Assembly (NCBI GenBank): GCA_040776985.1
Contig: JAXGZL010000001.1
Coordinates: 62,001-126,000, forward strand
Origin: UBA6115 sp040776985
GTDB taxonomy: Bacteria; Bacillota; Clostridia; Christensenellales; Aristaeellaceae
Reading direction: 5' to 3'
Length of the DNA: 64,000 nucleotides
Shown here: one piece after another, positions 8,269 through 16,225 of the stretch
How the letters are laid out: each line of letters begins with the position of its first letter
Numbering within the stretch: position 1 is the first letter of the stretch
Program-made: the position numbers and the translations under genes
Notes under the pieces: generated by a model
Seen by the model: the letters and a program-made list of their open reading frames with translations, nothing else
The model's database searches: none
What the model was told of the DNA's origin: nothing

Positions 8269-9405
8269 TTACAGGGGTAGAATCTCCTCCATCCAACGCT
8301 GGTAGAGGCTGTCGGCCCACAGGTTGCCGATGGAGATGAACTCGTAGTTGCCCAGGGAGGCCACCAGGTCCTTCTGGTCGGAATCAATCAGGTCGGCGGG
8401 GATCACCGGGATCGCCTTCATGTTCTCCAGGCAGATCTTCTGCCCCTCGGGGCTGATCACAAAGGAGATGAAGTCAAGCGCGGCTTCCGGGTTGGCGCCA
8501 ATGGAGGGAATGCCAAAGGACACATCGCTGCCGGTCAGCGGCACGTCATCCAGCTGATACATCCGGGTGGACTTGGGCAGGGTGCCGTTGCCCACATTGG
8601 TCAGCACCTGGTCCGCCCAGGCGGGGATCAGGTCCACTTCCTGGTTGATCAACAGGTCCAGGGTGCCCTGGTTCTTGTTGGGATACAGCACATTGCCGCC
8701 GGATTTGTAAAGGAAGGGGTGGATCTTGACCAGCCACTCCAGGCCCGGGTCAAACTTCTCCGCCCAGGCGGGGTCGTTGGAGGTCTTGGCAGCCGGATCC
8801 TCAATCAGGCGATAGACGGCAGACTGGACAAAGGCCCTGCCGGCGCCGCCGGTGTCCGGCTCGTTATAGGCAAAGCGGCCGGGATGCTCCTCAATCCATT
8901 TGGCCAGCTCGTCCCAGGTGTGGGGCAATTCCGCTTCAGGAATGCGCTCAGCGTCATAGGCGAACACCACCGTGGTGCAGCGGTAGGGCACCAGCTTGGT
9001 GGTCAGGATGGTGGGTTTGACCGTCAGCTTGTCAAAGCCTTCGATCTTGGCGCTGTCCAGGTCAAGGAACAGGTCCTCATTGCCCGCCGCGTCCACATAG
9101 TCCTGGAAGCTGGCGGTGTTTTCAGCCAGCAGGTCAAAGCCGGTGTTGGTCTTCCCGGAGCGGTAGGCAGCGCCCAGGCGGGAGTTGAGCGCCTCGTCGC
9201 CGGTGCCGGTCAGGATGTGCTGGTTTTCAACGACATACTCGCCGTCCTTCGCGTTGTAGGCTGCGGTAAGCGCCGTGAACAGATCCTGCACGTTCTGTGA
9301 GCCGGTGGTCCAAACGGTGATGCGGGTTTTCTCTCCCGCCAGTGCCATGCCGATGCCGCCCACAAGCAGCGCCGTCACCAGCACAAGGGCCAGGGTTTTC
9401 TTCAT
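8269..9405 (-). CDS. Extracellular solute-binding protein (YnjB-like/family 1 type)
   Basis: A 378-residue secreted binding protein. The N-terminus MKKTLALVLVTALLVGGIGM with cleavage near ALAGE is a Sec signal. The mature part begins TRITVWTTGSQNVQDLFTAL, typical of bilobal type II binding proteins, and includes a hinge-like IPEAELPHTWDELAKW. There is no lipobox cysteine, which is unusual if the host has a single membrane, since binding proteins there are normally lipid-anchored. It is the third gene in the operon, after permease 1 and the ATPase. The ligand is unknown; nearby G3P-related enzymes suggest an organic phosphate. Confidence 0.82.
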   Translation of the reverse strand: MKKTLALVLVTALLVGGIGMALAGEKTRITVWTTGSQNVQDLFTALTAAYNAKDGEYVVENQHILTGTGDEALNSRLGAAYRSGKTNTGFDLLAENTASFQDYVDAAGNEDLFLDLDSAKIEGFDKLTVKPTILTTKLVPYRCTTVVFAYDAERIPEAELPHTWDELAKWIEEHPGRFAYNEPDTGGAGRAFVQSAVYRLIEDPAAKTSNDPAWAEKFDPGLEWLVKIHPFLYKSGGNVLYPNKNQGTLDLLINQEVDLIPAWADQVLTNVGNGTLPKSTRMYQLDDVPLTGSDVSFGIPSIGANPEAALDFISFVISPEGQKICLENMKAIPVIPADLIDSDQKDLVASLGNYEFISIGNLWADSLYQRWMEEILPL

Positions 9406-9459
9406 GTTGGGGTTCCTCCTTGATTATTATTTAGACCCTCAGGTCATAAATTCCACTTG

Positions 9460-10431
9460 TCATGCCACCGTGTATTCCTGGGAGCGGGAGAAATGCATGG
9501 CGATGGGGTCTCCCCGGCGGTACTGCCTGGACTCGGCGTCGGAGATAAAGGCCTTCACGATGCCATAGTCCGTGTCCATGGTGATCTCCACATAATGGCC
9601 CAGCATCATCACCGTGCGCACAAAGCCGTCCAGCTCGCCCCCTGTGCCCGGGGACACCCGCACGTTTTCCGGGCGGACGGCCAGCACCTTGCCGTCTTCC
9701 ATCTGCAGAAAGTTCATCTCGCCGATGAAGTCCGCCACATAGCGGCTGATGGGCCGGTCATAGATCTCGCTGGGGGAGCCAAACTGCTCGATGGCGCCCT
9801 TGTTCATCACGATCACGCGGTCGGACAGCGCCATGGCCTCCTCCTGGTCGTGGGTGACAAAGACCACCGTGATGTTCAGGTCGGTCTGGATTTTGCGCAG
9901 TTCCTCCCGCATCTGCTGGCGGATTTTGGCGTCCAGGGCGGAAAAGGGCTCGTCCAGCAGCAGCACCTCGGGCCGCAGCAGCAGACTTCTGGCGATGGCG
10001 ATGCGCTGCTGCTGGCCGCCAGACATCTGCCCGGGGTATTTCTTCTCATATCCCGGCATTTTGATCAGGTCAAGCATGTCAAAGATGCGCTGCCGGCGCT
10101 CTGCCTTGGGCACCTTGCGCAGCTTCAGGCCAAACTCCATGTTGTCATACACCGTCATGTGGGGCCAGAGGTTATAGCTCTGAAACACCATGGCAGTGGG
10201 GCGCTTCTCCGGCGGCAGGGCGATGATGGACTGCCCGTCAATCAGGATGTCCCCCTCATTGGGCTCGATAAAGCCGCCAATCGCGCGCAGGATGGTGGTC
10301 TTTCCGCAGCCGGAAGGGCCCAGCAGGGTCACCAGCTCCCCCTCCTCCACCGAGAGGTTGATATTTTTCACACCGTCGCCAGAGCCGTACAGCTTGGTGA
10401 TGTTGATGATTTCCAGCTTTGCGTTTGCCAA
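9460..10431 (-). CDS. ABC importer ATP-binding protein with TOBE-type C-terminus
   Basis: A 323-residue ATPase of the PotA/UgpC/FbpC type. The Walker A motif is GPSGCGKTT (about residues 37-45), the Q-loop MVFQSYNLWPHM, the ABC signature MSGGQQQRIAIAR, Walker B VLLLDEPFSALD and the switch His in VVFVTHDQEEA. The C-terminal 90 residues form the regulatory OB/TOBE-like domain (LAVRPENVRVSP). The start is TTG at 10431 with GAGGAGG eight bases upstream. It sits between permease 1 and the binding-protein gene and energises both permeases. Confidence 0.9.
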   Translation of the reverse strand: MANAKLEIINITKLYGSGDGVKNINLSVEEGELVTLLGPSGCGKTTILRAIGGFIEPNEGDILIDGQSIIALPPEKRPTAMVFQSYNLWPHMTVYDNMEFGLKLRKVPKAERRQRIFDMLDLIKMPGYEKKYPGQMSGGQQQRIAIARSLLLRPEVLLLDEPFSALDAKIRQQMREELRKIQTDLNITVVFVTHDQEEAMALSDRVIVMNKGAIEQFGSPSEIYDRPISRYVADFIGEMNFLQMEDGKVLAVRPENVRVSPGTGGELDGFVRTVMMLGHYVEITMDTDYGIVKAFISDAESRQYRRGDPIAMHFSRSQEYTVA

Positions 10432-10476
10432 GGTGATGTCCTCCTCTTCTCTAACCCTGTACCGGCGCCTTTCCGG

Positions 10477-11325
10477 TCAGCCCATTTTGAATCCCTTTGC
10501 CAGGGTGTCGCCGCCGATGTACTTGCGCATGATCAGCAGCAGCAAAAGGTTGGGAATCACAATGATCAGGGCAAACACCGCGCCCGCAGTGGCCGGGAAG
10601 TCCAGGATCACGCCGTACATCTCCGTCATCATGGTGCGGTAGTTGGGCAGGCCCACCATCAGGGTGCCCACGCTCTCCCCCAGGGAGCCGATGAAGGCAT
10701 ACATGGCCGCCACCGCGATGCCAGGCCAGGCAATGGGCAGGGTGACATGGAAAAAGGTGCGGATGGGCCCCGCGCCCGCGTCCCGCGCTGCCTCCTCCTG
10801 ATGCCGCGGCACACTGCGGAAGGCGCCAGCCGGCAGCCAGATCATCTGCATCATGGTGCCCAGCATATGAATCAGCAGCACCCCGGGAAAGGTGGCCATC
10901 AGGCCGATTTTGTAATAGATGATGCCAATGGAGGTATACATGCCGATTTTGGGAAAGGCGTTGCCCACCAGGAACAGCAGCATGATCAGTTTCCGCCCCT
11001 TGAACCTGAACCGCGCCAGGGCATAGGCGGCGGGGATGCAGATCAAAAGCGCCAGGATGGTGGAGCTGAAGGCAAACAGGAAGGAGTTGATGATGGCCTC
11101 CACCACCGTGGGCTGCCCCATCACATAGTCCCACCACCGGAAGCCCCAGGCCGTGGGCATGACGGAGGGAAAATTATAGGTTTCCGCAAAAGCCAGGGTG
11201 AACATGTACACCAACGGCCCATAGAAAAAAAGCATGAACAGCAGCAGAATAAGCACTTCTCCGCTGCGCTTTTTCCCCAGCGAGCGAACCACACGCCTTG
11301 GTCCGACATGATTCAATAATGTCAC
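10477..11325 (-). CDS. ABC importer permease (inner-membrane subunit 1)
   Basis: A 282-residue permease with transmembrane helices near residues 25-45 (VLILLLFMLFFYGPLVYMF), 75-95, 105-125, 130-150, 200-220 and 245-265. The EAA loop is at EEAARDAGAGPIRTFFHVTLPIA. The start is GTG at 11325 behind GGGGTG. It is the first gene of the operon, so this operon is ordered permease-ATPase-binding protein-permease. A promoter lies at 11386-11413, directly beside the IS481-like insertion. Confidence 0.87.
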   Translation of the reverse strand: MTLLNHVGPRRVVRSLGKKRSGEVLILLLFMLFFYGPLVYMFTLAFAETYNFPSVMPTAWGFRWWDYVMGQPTVVEAIINSFLFAFSSTILALLICIPAAYALARFRFKGRKLIMLLFLVGNAFPKIGMYTSIGIIYYKIGLMATFPGVLLIHMLGTMMQMIWLPAGAFRSVPRHQEEAARDAGAGPIRTFFHVTLPIAWPGIAVAAMYAFIGSLGESVGTLMVGLPNYRTMMTEMYGVILDFPATAGAVFALIIVIPNLLLLLIMRKYIGGDTLAKGFKMG

Positions 11326-11385
11326 TGCTTCACCCCGTTAACATCTGTTTTGCTCAATATAGGTGCTATGAGTTTCTGGGTTAAA

Positions 11386-11413
11386 ATTATATCGGTTTGT
11401 CTGACAAAGTCAA
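11386..11413 (-). promoter_or_regulatory. Promoter of the 7.3-11.3 kb importer operon with internal palindrome
   Basis: Minus strand: TTGACT, 16 bases, TATAAT. The spacer holds the palindrome TTTGTCTGACAAA (11396-11408), overlapping the -35 edge, a good position for a repressor. The IS481-like target duplication begins four bases upstream of the -35 box. Confidence 0.65.
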
Positions 11414-11417
11414 GGGC

Positions 11418-11443
11418 TATCCAGCAATCAGCGCGGGATGCAG
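11418..11443 (+). repeat. 26-bp target-site duplication, left copy (IS481-like copy 1)
   Basis: These 26 bases recur exactly at 14227-14252, on the other side of the element. They include the original stop codon of the SRAP gene, whose body lies on the far side. Confidence 0.9.
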
Positions 11444-11564
11444 TGTAGGAGTACCATACATATTGGACAGCGAGGCAGAAAGACCAGCTATTAAATGTCA
11501 AGAGGTGAAGTGGAGGAAATTTAGAATGAGTAAGGAGCATTAGGCACTTCCCCAAGCCCGCCGT

Positions 11565-11684
11565 CCTTGACTGGCAGCCTTCCGGCGCTGGGTAAAAGGC
11601 GGCGAGGGCGAAGGAAGCTGGAAACGGAGCAGCACAAAGCGCCCTCGCCTGCGCATGGTAGCACCGGAAGGCTGCCAGTCAAGG
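11565..11684. repeat. 120-base nested inverted repeat in the IS110 3' flank
   Basis: Outer arms of 21 bases (11565-11585 and 11664-11684) pair perfectly. Inner arms GGCGAGGGCG (11601-11610) and CGCCCTCGCC (11640-11649) also pair. It lies just downstream of the transposase gene and could be a structured RNA or recombination end of the element, or a separate small palindromic insert. Confidence 0.7.
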
Positions 11685-11698
11685 ATACGCTTCGCCGG

Positions 11699-12928
11699 CT
11701 ATTGGATGGCGGAAGATGGCTCAGGCTCCGAAAGCTGATGAGGTGCAGGCTTGGGCGGAAGTGGTTCGTAAGGACGGTTCTCTCTGAGGATAGTAAAGAG
11801 GATGTTGCACATCTTTCTGGAAACAGCGCCAATCGCTGTCAGGTGGTGTTTGCCTCGACCCCTGAGGGACTGATAGTAAGCCGACAGCGTAGGGTCGCAG
11901 AAGGCGGCACGGGTGGCTGCCAGCCAGATGGCACGACGCAGGTAAGGAGAACCCCGTTTAGATAGTTTGTTCCTGGAACCGGTGAACTCCCCCGACTGAT
12001 TAACCCGCACATCCAGTCCGGCATAGGCCACCAGCTTGGCAGGCGTTTCAAAGCGACGGATATCGCCTATCTCTGACAGAATGACCGCACCTAAGGTTTC
12101 GCCGATGCCGGGAATGGTGGCAATGACCTGATTGGTTCGCCGCAGAATATCCGCAATCTGCGCTTCCAGATGCTCCAACTGCTGCTCGGTAAAGCAGAGT
12201 TGCTCCATGAGCTGTTTGATCTGGAAGGCAAAAGCCTCTCTGGCATATGTGATGCCAAAGGTGGTGGCGGCAGCGGATTGAATCTCCTCTGCCTTTTGCC
12301 CGCTGAAGCGGCCCCGGCTGGCCTTATTGAGCAGCGCAGTTAGCTCCTCTGTGGAGATGTCCAACATGTCTTCAGGCGTCTGACAGCGCAGGAGGAGCTC
12401 TCGTGAGCTGACACCAAACATGTCGCTGAAGAGGCGCTCGTATTCTGGGAACACCTGATCCAGCAAGGCAATGACGCGCCGTTTACAGTCACCACAGATA
12501 TCTACCAGAGCGAGGCGATAGCGCGACAACTGGCGCAGGGCAACGATGTTTTCCTCCGACAGTGCGGTGGTGGAATACTGACCAAAGCGCATGATTTGCG
12601 CGATGAGGAGCGCATCGATGGCATCCGTCTTGGTCTGGCGGATGGACATCCGGCGAAAGGCGTCTGACTGAATGGGGTTGATGACATGAACCGAGTAGCC
12701 CCGCTCAGTCAGGTAGGCATGGATGGCCAACCAGTAATGACCGGTAGCCTCCATGCCAATGACAAGGTCTTGCACAGGAATACGCAGGCGCTCGAAGAGT
12801 TGACAGAGCTTTTCGCATCCTGCCTGCGAGTTGGCAAAGGAAAGGCTTTCAACTAAGGACTGGCCGTCCGTCCCAATGACCGCTGCTTCGTGATTGCGTT
12901 TGGCGATGTCGATACCGGCGAAAAACAT
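11699..12928 (-). CDS. IS110-family transposase (DEDD recombinase)
   Basis: A 409-residue transposase. The N-terminal RuvC-like DEDD domain opens FFAGIDIAKRNHEAAVIG, with the first Asp in GIDIAK. GMEATGHYW and KTDAIDALLIA carry the further acidic positions. The C-terminal transposase_20 domain has IPGIGETLGAVILSEIGDI and LVAYAGLDVRVNQSG, then SKRGSPYLRRAIW. The enzyme cuts and rejoins element ends; in this family a structured RNA from the element's non-coding end can specify the target. The start at 12928 is favoured by GGAGG five bases upstream, over the ATG at 12940. The gene is intact. Confidence 0.92.
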   Translation of the reverse strand: MFFAGIDIAKRNHEAAVIGTDGQSLVESLSFANSQAGCEKLCQLFERLRIPVQDLVIGMEATGHYWLAIHAYLTERGYSVHVINPIQSDAFRRMSIRQTKTDAIDALLIAQIMRFGQYSTTALSEENIVALRQLSRYRLALVDICGDCKRRVIALLDQVFPEYERLFSDMFGVSSRELLLRCQTPEDMLDISTEELTALLNKASRGRFSGQKAEEIQSAAATTFGITYAREAFAFQIKQLMEQLCFTEQQLEHLEAQIADILRRTNQVIATIPGIGETLGAVILSEIGDIRRFETPAKLVAYAGLDVRVNQSGEFTGSRNKLSKRGSPYLRRAIWLAATRAAFCDPTLSAYYQSLRGRGKHHLTAIGAVSRKMCNILFTILRENRPYEPLPPKPAPHQLSEPEPSSAIQ

Positions 12929-13197
12929 GGGAACCTCCATTCAAGTAGTTCTCGAACAGAGATTCCTCTTCTCTTTACGGGATACAACCTCGTGAGAGAT
13001 GCAGCGCCAAGCGCTATCCAGCTCATTCGCATCCACCCGTAAAGACAGAGGCGCAATTCTTTCTGCGGAGGCTGAACCTCAAGGAGGGATACTGCGCCCT
13101 CTGTCCGATCCCCCTGATTATTCCACATGGTTTGTGGTTCTACCAAGGGTTTCGCACGATGTCCCTGACTTGAAACACCGTGACTATATGATACGAG
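12929..13197 (-). ncRNA. Non-coding end of the IS110-family element, candidate bridge RNA region
   Basis: About 269 bases upstream of the transposase without a supported gene, from the ribosome-binding site to the element's edge. Known IS110-group elements transcribe a bridge RNA from the end upstream of the recombinase gene. I have not folded it, so the RNA call is by position and family only. Confidence 0.35.
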
Positions 13198-13277
13198 GAG
13201 GCGTAAAGGAAGAGAAAGGGTTCAAATCGGTTAGAATGTTGTTGCTCAACAACTTCAACGAAAGGAACTCTTTCTCC

Positions 13278-14216
13278 ATGAGCAGTATAACCCAAGACAT
13301 GAAGTATCGGCAATCTTTGGTCAATTTTGCAGTTAAGTACGGCGCTGGCAAAGCATCCAGGAAGTACAATCGGGCACGGTCATATGTGTATTTTTGGTTG
13401 AGTCGTTACGACGGGACACTGGAATCCCTGGCTTGCAGATCACGCAGGCCCCACAGCCATCCTAACCAGCACACCGCACAGGAAATCGCACTGCTGCGAA
13501 ACATGTGCCGAAGAAACCCCAGGCTGGGCAGGGTAGAGCTGTGGTGCAGGCTAAGGAAACGGGGATATACAAGGTCATTGAGCGGCCTGTACCGCATCCT
13601 CCACAAGCTCCATCTGCAACCAAAGCCTAAAAAGAAGATCTACAAGCCAAAGCCGTACCAGCAGATGACCTATCCGGGTGAGCGTGTCCAAATCGACGTT
13701 AAAATCGTTCCCAAGGCCTGCAAAGTAGGCGAAGCAGCCAATGAGCGCCTGGTGCAATACACGGCCATAGACGAGTTCACCCGCCTGCGCTATCTAAAGG
13801 CATACATGGAGCAAAACACGCACTCTTCCAAGGACTTCCTGCTCAGTTTGGTTCCCTACTATCTCAAGCGAGGAATCGAGATCCAATGCATCCAGACAGA
13901 CAATGGACTTGAGTTTACCAATCGCTTGGCCAGCAATCAGACCCCTCGCTTGACCGCCTTTGAAGTGACGGCACAGACGCTGGGCATTAAACTGAAGCAT
14001 ATCCGCCCTTATACGCCCAGGCATAACGGTAAAGTTGAACGAAGCCACAGGGAAGACCAAAAGAGATTCTACAGTAACCGAACCTTCTATTCATTCGAAG
14101 ATTTTGCCAGGCAGCTCGCTGCCTGGCAACCCCGGAGCAACCAGCTCCCGATGAGACCCCTGGGCTTCCTCTCCCCAGTGGAGTTCCTGAAAGTACACAC
14201 TGTCCAACATGTTTGA
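13278..14216 (+). CDS. IS481-like DDE transposase, copy 1
   Basis: A 312-residue transposase with an N-terminal helix-turn-helix (KYGAGKASRKYNRARSYVYF), an HTH_29/32-like middle (HTAQEIALLRNMCRRNPRLG), and an rve integrase core. The DDE acids are seen in QIDVKIVP, IQTDNGLEF and NGKVERSHRED. The start ATG at 13278 matches copy 2; upstream in-frame codons reach into the IS110 insert and are not original. The reading frame is intact, but its leader is separated from the left end by the IS110 element. Copy 2 differs at a few residues only. Confidence 0.9.
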   Translation: MSSITQDMKYRQSLVNFAVKYGAGKASRKYNRARSYVYFWLSRYDGTLESLACRSRRPHSHPNQHTAQEIALLRNMCRRNPRLGRVELWCRLRKRGYTRSLSGLYRILHKLHLQPKPKKKIYKPKPYQQMTYPGERVQIDVKIVPKACKVGEAANERLVQYTAIDEFTRLRYLKAYMEQNTHSSKDFLLSLVPYYLKRGIEIQCIQTDNGLEFTNRLASNQTPRLTAFEVTAQTLGIKLKHIRPYTPRHNGKVERSHREDQKRFYSNRTFYSFEDFARQLAAWQPRSNQLPMRPLGFLSPVEFLKVHTVQHV

Positions 14217-14783
14217 CTAACCTACATATCCAGCAATCAGCGCGGGATGCAGGGCTTCCGCCGGGAAATGCAGCAGGGATTCTGCCAGCCGGTCCTGGCG
14301 CAGCCAGGCCTCCCGCAATTCCTGGCTGCCCAGGATCAGGGGCATCCGGGGATGCACCGCCCGGGCGATGCCCTCCGCCTCCCGGGTCAGGATCACAAAG
14401 CCGGGCTGCTCCCCCGCCTCAAACATCAGCCCCGCCATGTACAGGAGCCTGCCCCCCGGCAGGGCAAACAGGTGGGGCTTTTTATCCGCCGACCACTCAT
14501 AAAAGGCGGTGGCCACCGCCAGGCAGCGGCCGGTTTTAAGCCGCGGGCCAAACAGGGGGCTGCTGGCCGCGGTCTCGCTGCGGGCGTTGATCAGCAGGCG
14601 CTTGGTGAAGCTGGTTTTCACCCCGAAGCGCAGCGCCAAAAGCCCCTGCGCGGTCAGGACCGGGGCCGGCTGGCTGGGCAGGATTTCCGCCCTCACCTCC
14701 GGATGCCGCCTCAGCCAATCGGCAAAGCCGTCCGGGAAGTAGCCTTCATCCCCGATGGGCTGCACCTGGAATTTGCCGCACAT
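14217..14783 (-). CDS. SRAP domain protein (YedK/HMCES-like), abasic-site shield
   Basis: A 188-residue SOS response-associated peptidase-fold protein. It starts MCGKF, placing the catalytic Cys at position 2. The other active-site residues are Asn66 in INARSET, Glu96 in FYEW and His144 in HPRMPLIL. Family members form a covalent thiazolidine link to abasic sites in single-stranded DNA. The IS481-like element has inserted at the very end of the gene: the original TAG is now at 11417-11419, and the frame continues into the element's right end, so the protein ends ...IAGYVG rather than ...IAG. Function is probably unaffected. Confidence 0.92.
   Translation of the reverse strand: MCGKFQVQPIGDEGYFPDGFADWLRRHPEVRAEILPSQPAPVLTAQGLLALRFGVKTSFTKRLLINARSETAASSPLFGPRLKTGRCLAVATAFYEWSADKKPHLFALPGGRLLYMAGLMFEAGEQPGFVILTREAEGIARAVHPRMPLILGSQELREAWLRQDRLAESLLHFPAEALHPALIAGYVG
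14227..14252 (+). repeat. 26-bp target-site duplication, right copy (IS481-like copy 1)
   Basis: Identical to 11418-11443. It lies within the last codons of the SRAP gene. Confidence 0.9.
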
Positions 14784-14906
14784 AGCCTTTCCTCTCTTTC
14801 CATCCCATTATCGGTCATGCCCGCCCCACTGACAAGCACATGCATCAACAGGGGCCGCAGCGATTATCAATTCGCTACAGCCCCCGCATCAATACAACTT
14901 GTATAA

Positions 14907-15791
14907 TCACTCCGCCGGCTTGATCTTCTCCCCCCAGACGCCCAGGAAGTGGGCGGCGATGAAGCCGGCCACGGCCACCGCCAGGCAGATCAGGCCTTCC
15001 TGCAGGCTGGAGAAACTGCGGGGAATAATCATCAGGGTGCTGGCCAACACCAGGCCCACCACCGCATTTGAGGCGATGCCGTGATGCTTTTCAAAGAGGC
15101 TGCCCACCAGGCGGGCGCACAGCACCGCAACCAGGGCAATACCCAAAAACAGGGGCACGATGATGCTGAAGTTCAGGCTGCCAACGCCTGCCATGATCTT
15201 GTCATAAATCCCCATGAACAGCAGGATGGAGGAGGAGGACAGGCCGGGTACCACCAGGCTGAAGCCCCAGACGATGCCGGAGAAAAAGCTCCAGAACAGG
15301 GTGGGGGTCAGGTTCAGCTTGGTGAGGGAGGAAATCAGGATCAAAAAGGCCAAAAGTCCCACAAAGGTGATGGCCAGGGCGGCGCGGTTGTTGCGCTTCT
15401 CCCGCGCTGTCAGCGCCATCCCGTCCCTGGGCTTCTGCGCGGCCCTAAACAGCATGGGCACGGTGCCAAAGATCAGGCCCACAAACAGCGAGATGGGCAC
15501 CGGGGAATCCCCGCTGAACATCCAGTCCACCAGCTTGGCAAAGCCCCAGAAGCCCAGGCCCACCCCTATCACAATGGGGATGAACAGGCGGTACTGGGCC
15601 TTCATGGTGCGGATGGGGCGGGAGAGGAAGGCCATCATGGGGCGGTAGATGCCAAAGACCACCGCCAACACCCCGCCGGACACCCCCGGCAGGATGGCGC
15701 CGCCGCCGATCAGGGCGCCCTGGATCACCCGGAGGACAAACAAAACCGGCGTCAGCCTTTCCTGTTTCGCCGGTGTGTGTTGCTGATTCAT
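14907..15791 (-). CDS. DUF368 membrane protein, undecaprenyl-phosphate translocase (PopT) family
   Basis: A 294-residue integral membrane protein. The DUF368 signature QGALIGGGAILPGVSGGVLA lies at about residues 25-44, and a second copy-like motif (FSGIVWGFSLVVPGLSSSSI) occurs near 170-190, giving an inverted-repeat architecture. Around eight hydrophobic segments are visible. DUF368 proteins have been shown to recycle undecaprenyl phosphate across the membrane for cell-wall synthesis. The ATG at 15791 follows an AGGATGAC site. It lies alone on the minus strand between SRAP and a small unknown gene. Confidence 0.85.
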   Translation of the reverse strand: MNQQHTPAKQERLTPVLFVLRVIQGALIGGGAILPGVSGGVLAVVFGIYRPMMAFLSRPIRTMKAQYRLFIPIVIGVGLGFWGFAKLVDWMFSGDSPVPISLFVGLIFGTVPMLFRAAQKPRDGMALTAREKRNNRAALAITFVGLLAFLILISSLTKLNLTPTLFWSFFSGIVWGFSLVVPGLSSSSILLFMGIYDKIMAGVGSLNFSIIVPLFLGIALVAVLCARLVGSLFEKHHGIASNAVVGLVLASTLMIIPRSFSSLQEGLICLAVAVAGFIAAHFLGVWGEKIKPAE

Positions 15792-15850
15792 GGTGTCATC
15801 CTTTCAGTCGCCGGCTTTTGCCAGCGCCGTAAGGATTATACCACAGGAAA

Positions 15851-16123
15851 TCAAGCCTGCATCTGATGCTTGAGCCGGTCGTGCTCCTCCGCCCGCTTGC
15901 CGTTGTTGAAGCGGTCCAGGGTGCCCACCAGGTAGCCGGTGATGCGGCGGATGCGCTCAAAGGGGCGTTGGTCAAAAGTGTAGTCAATGTCCACAAAGTC
16001 CCCGTCCACCCGCAGGGCCATGCGCCTGGGCTCCCGGCCAAACGCCTCCCTGGCCCGGCTCAGATAGGCATTCAGCTCCTCCTGGGGGATGCTGCCGCCG
16101 GAAACAATAAACTCACATGCCAT
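15851..16123 (-). CDS. Small protein resembling the C-terminal tail of anaerobic ribonucleotide reductase
   Basis: A 90-residue protein. Its second half (RIRRITGYLVGTLDRFNN, then GKRAEEHDRLKH) closely recalls the tail of class III ribonucleotide reductase NrdD. The N-terminal half (FIVSGGSIPQEELNAYLSRA) is different and there are no zinc-binding cysteines. The start ATG at 16123 has AGGAGG eight bases upstream; an in-frame GTG or ATG further out has none. No nrdD is near. It may be a regulator or glycyl-radical accessory factor, but the function is not known to me. Confidence 0.6.
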   Translation of the reverse strand: MACEFIVSGGSIPQEELNAYLSRAREAFGREPRRMALRVDGDFVDIDYTFDQRPFERIRRITGYLVGTLDRFNNGKRAEEHDRLKHQMQA

Positions 16124-16225
16124 GGTATGACCCTCCTTTGATACTCGCAAGAGTGATCATACCACATCTTGTGCCTCAATTGCAAGAGGGCGCAAGGGAT
16201 GGTATTCAAATGGGTTGATATGTAT

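Larger units (their letters stand above)
11483..13197 (-). mobile_element. IS110-family element nested inside the IS481-like leader
   Basis: The limits come from comparing the two IS481-like copies: removing 1715 bases rejoins the copy-2 sequence exactly (one-base ambiguity at most). No flanking duplication is seen, as expected for IS110 DEDD recombinases. It carries one transposase gene on the minus strand. About 270 non-coding bases lie upstream of that gene and 216 downstream. Confidence 0.85.
11444..14226 (+). mobile_element. IS481-like element, copy 1, interrupted by an IS110-family element
   Basis: The left end begins TGTAGGAGTACC and the right end finishes with CCTACA; the two ends form an imperfect 26-bp inverted repeat. 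Copy 2 at 18681-19747 gives the uninterrupted 1067-bp form. In copy 1 the sequence matches copy 2 for 39 bases, is interrupted from 11483 to 13197, and then resumes at GAGGCGTAAAGG. A 26-bp direct repeat flanks the whole. Confidence 0.9.

Noticed and set aside
9457..11319. A 620-codon open frame on the plus strand
   Set aside because: It lies fully antisense to the importer ATPase and permease, which have clear family motifs; its own translation is His/Gln/Gly-rich, as expected for the complement of GC-rich genes.
11567..11965. A plus-strand frame of 132 codons in the IS110 3' flank
   Set aside because: It spans the 120-base palindrome and then runs antisense to the transposase; no ribosome-binding site.
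12999..13277. An N-terminal extension of IS481-like transposase copy 1
   Set aside because: The extra codons come from the inserted IS110 element; copy 2 shows the true start.
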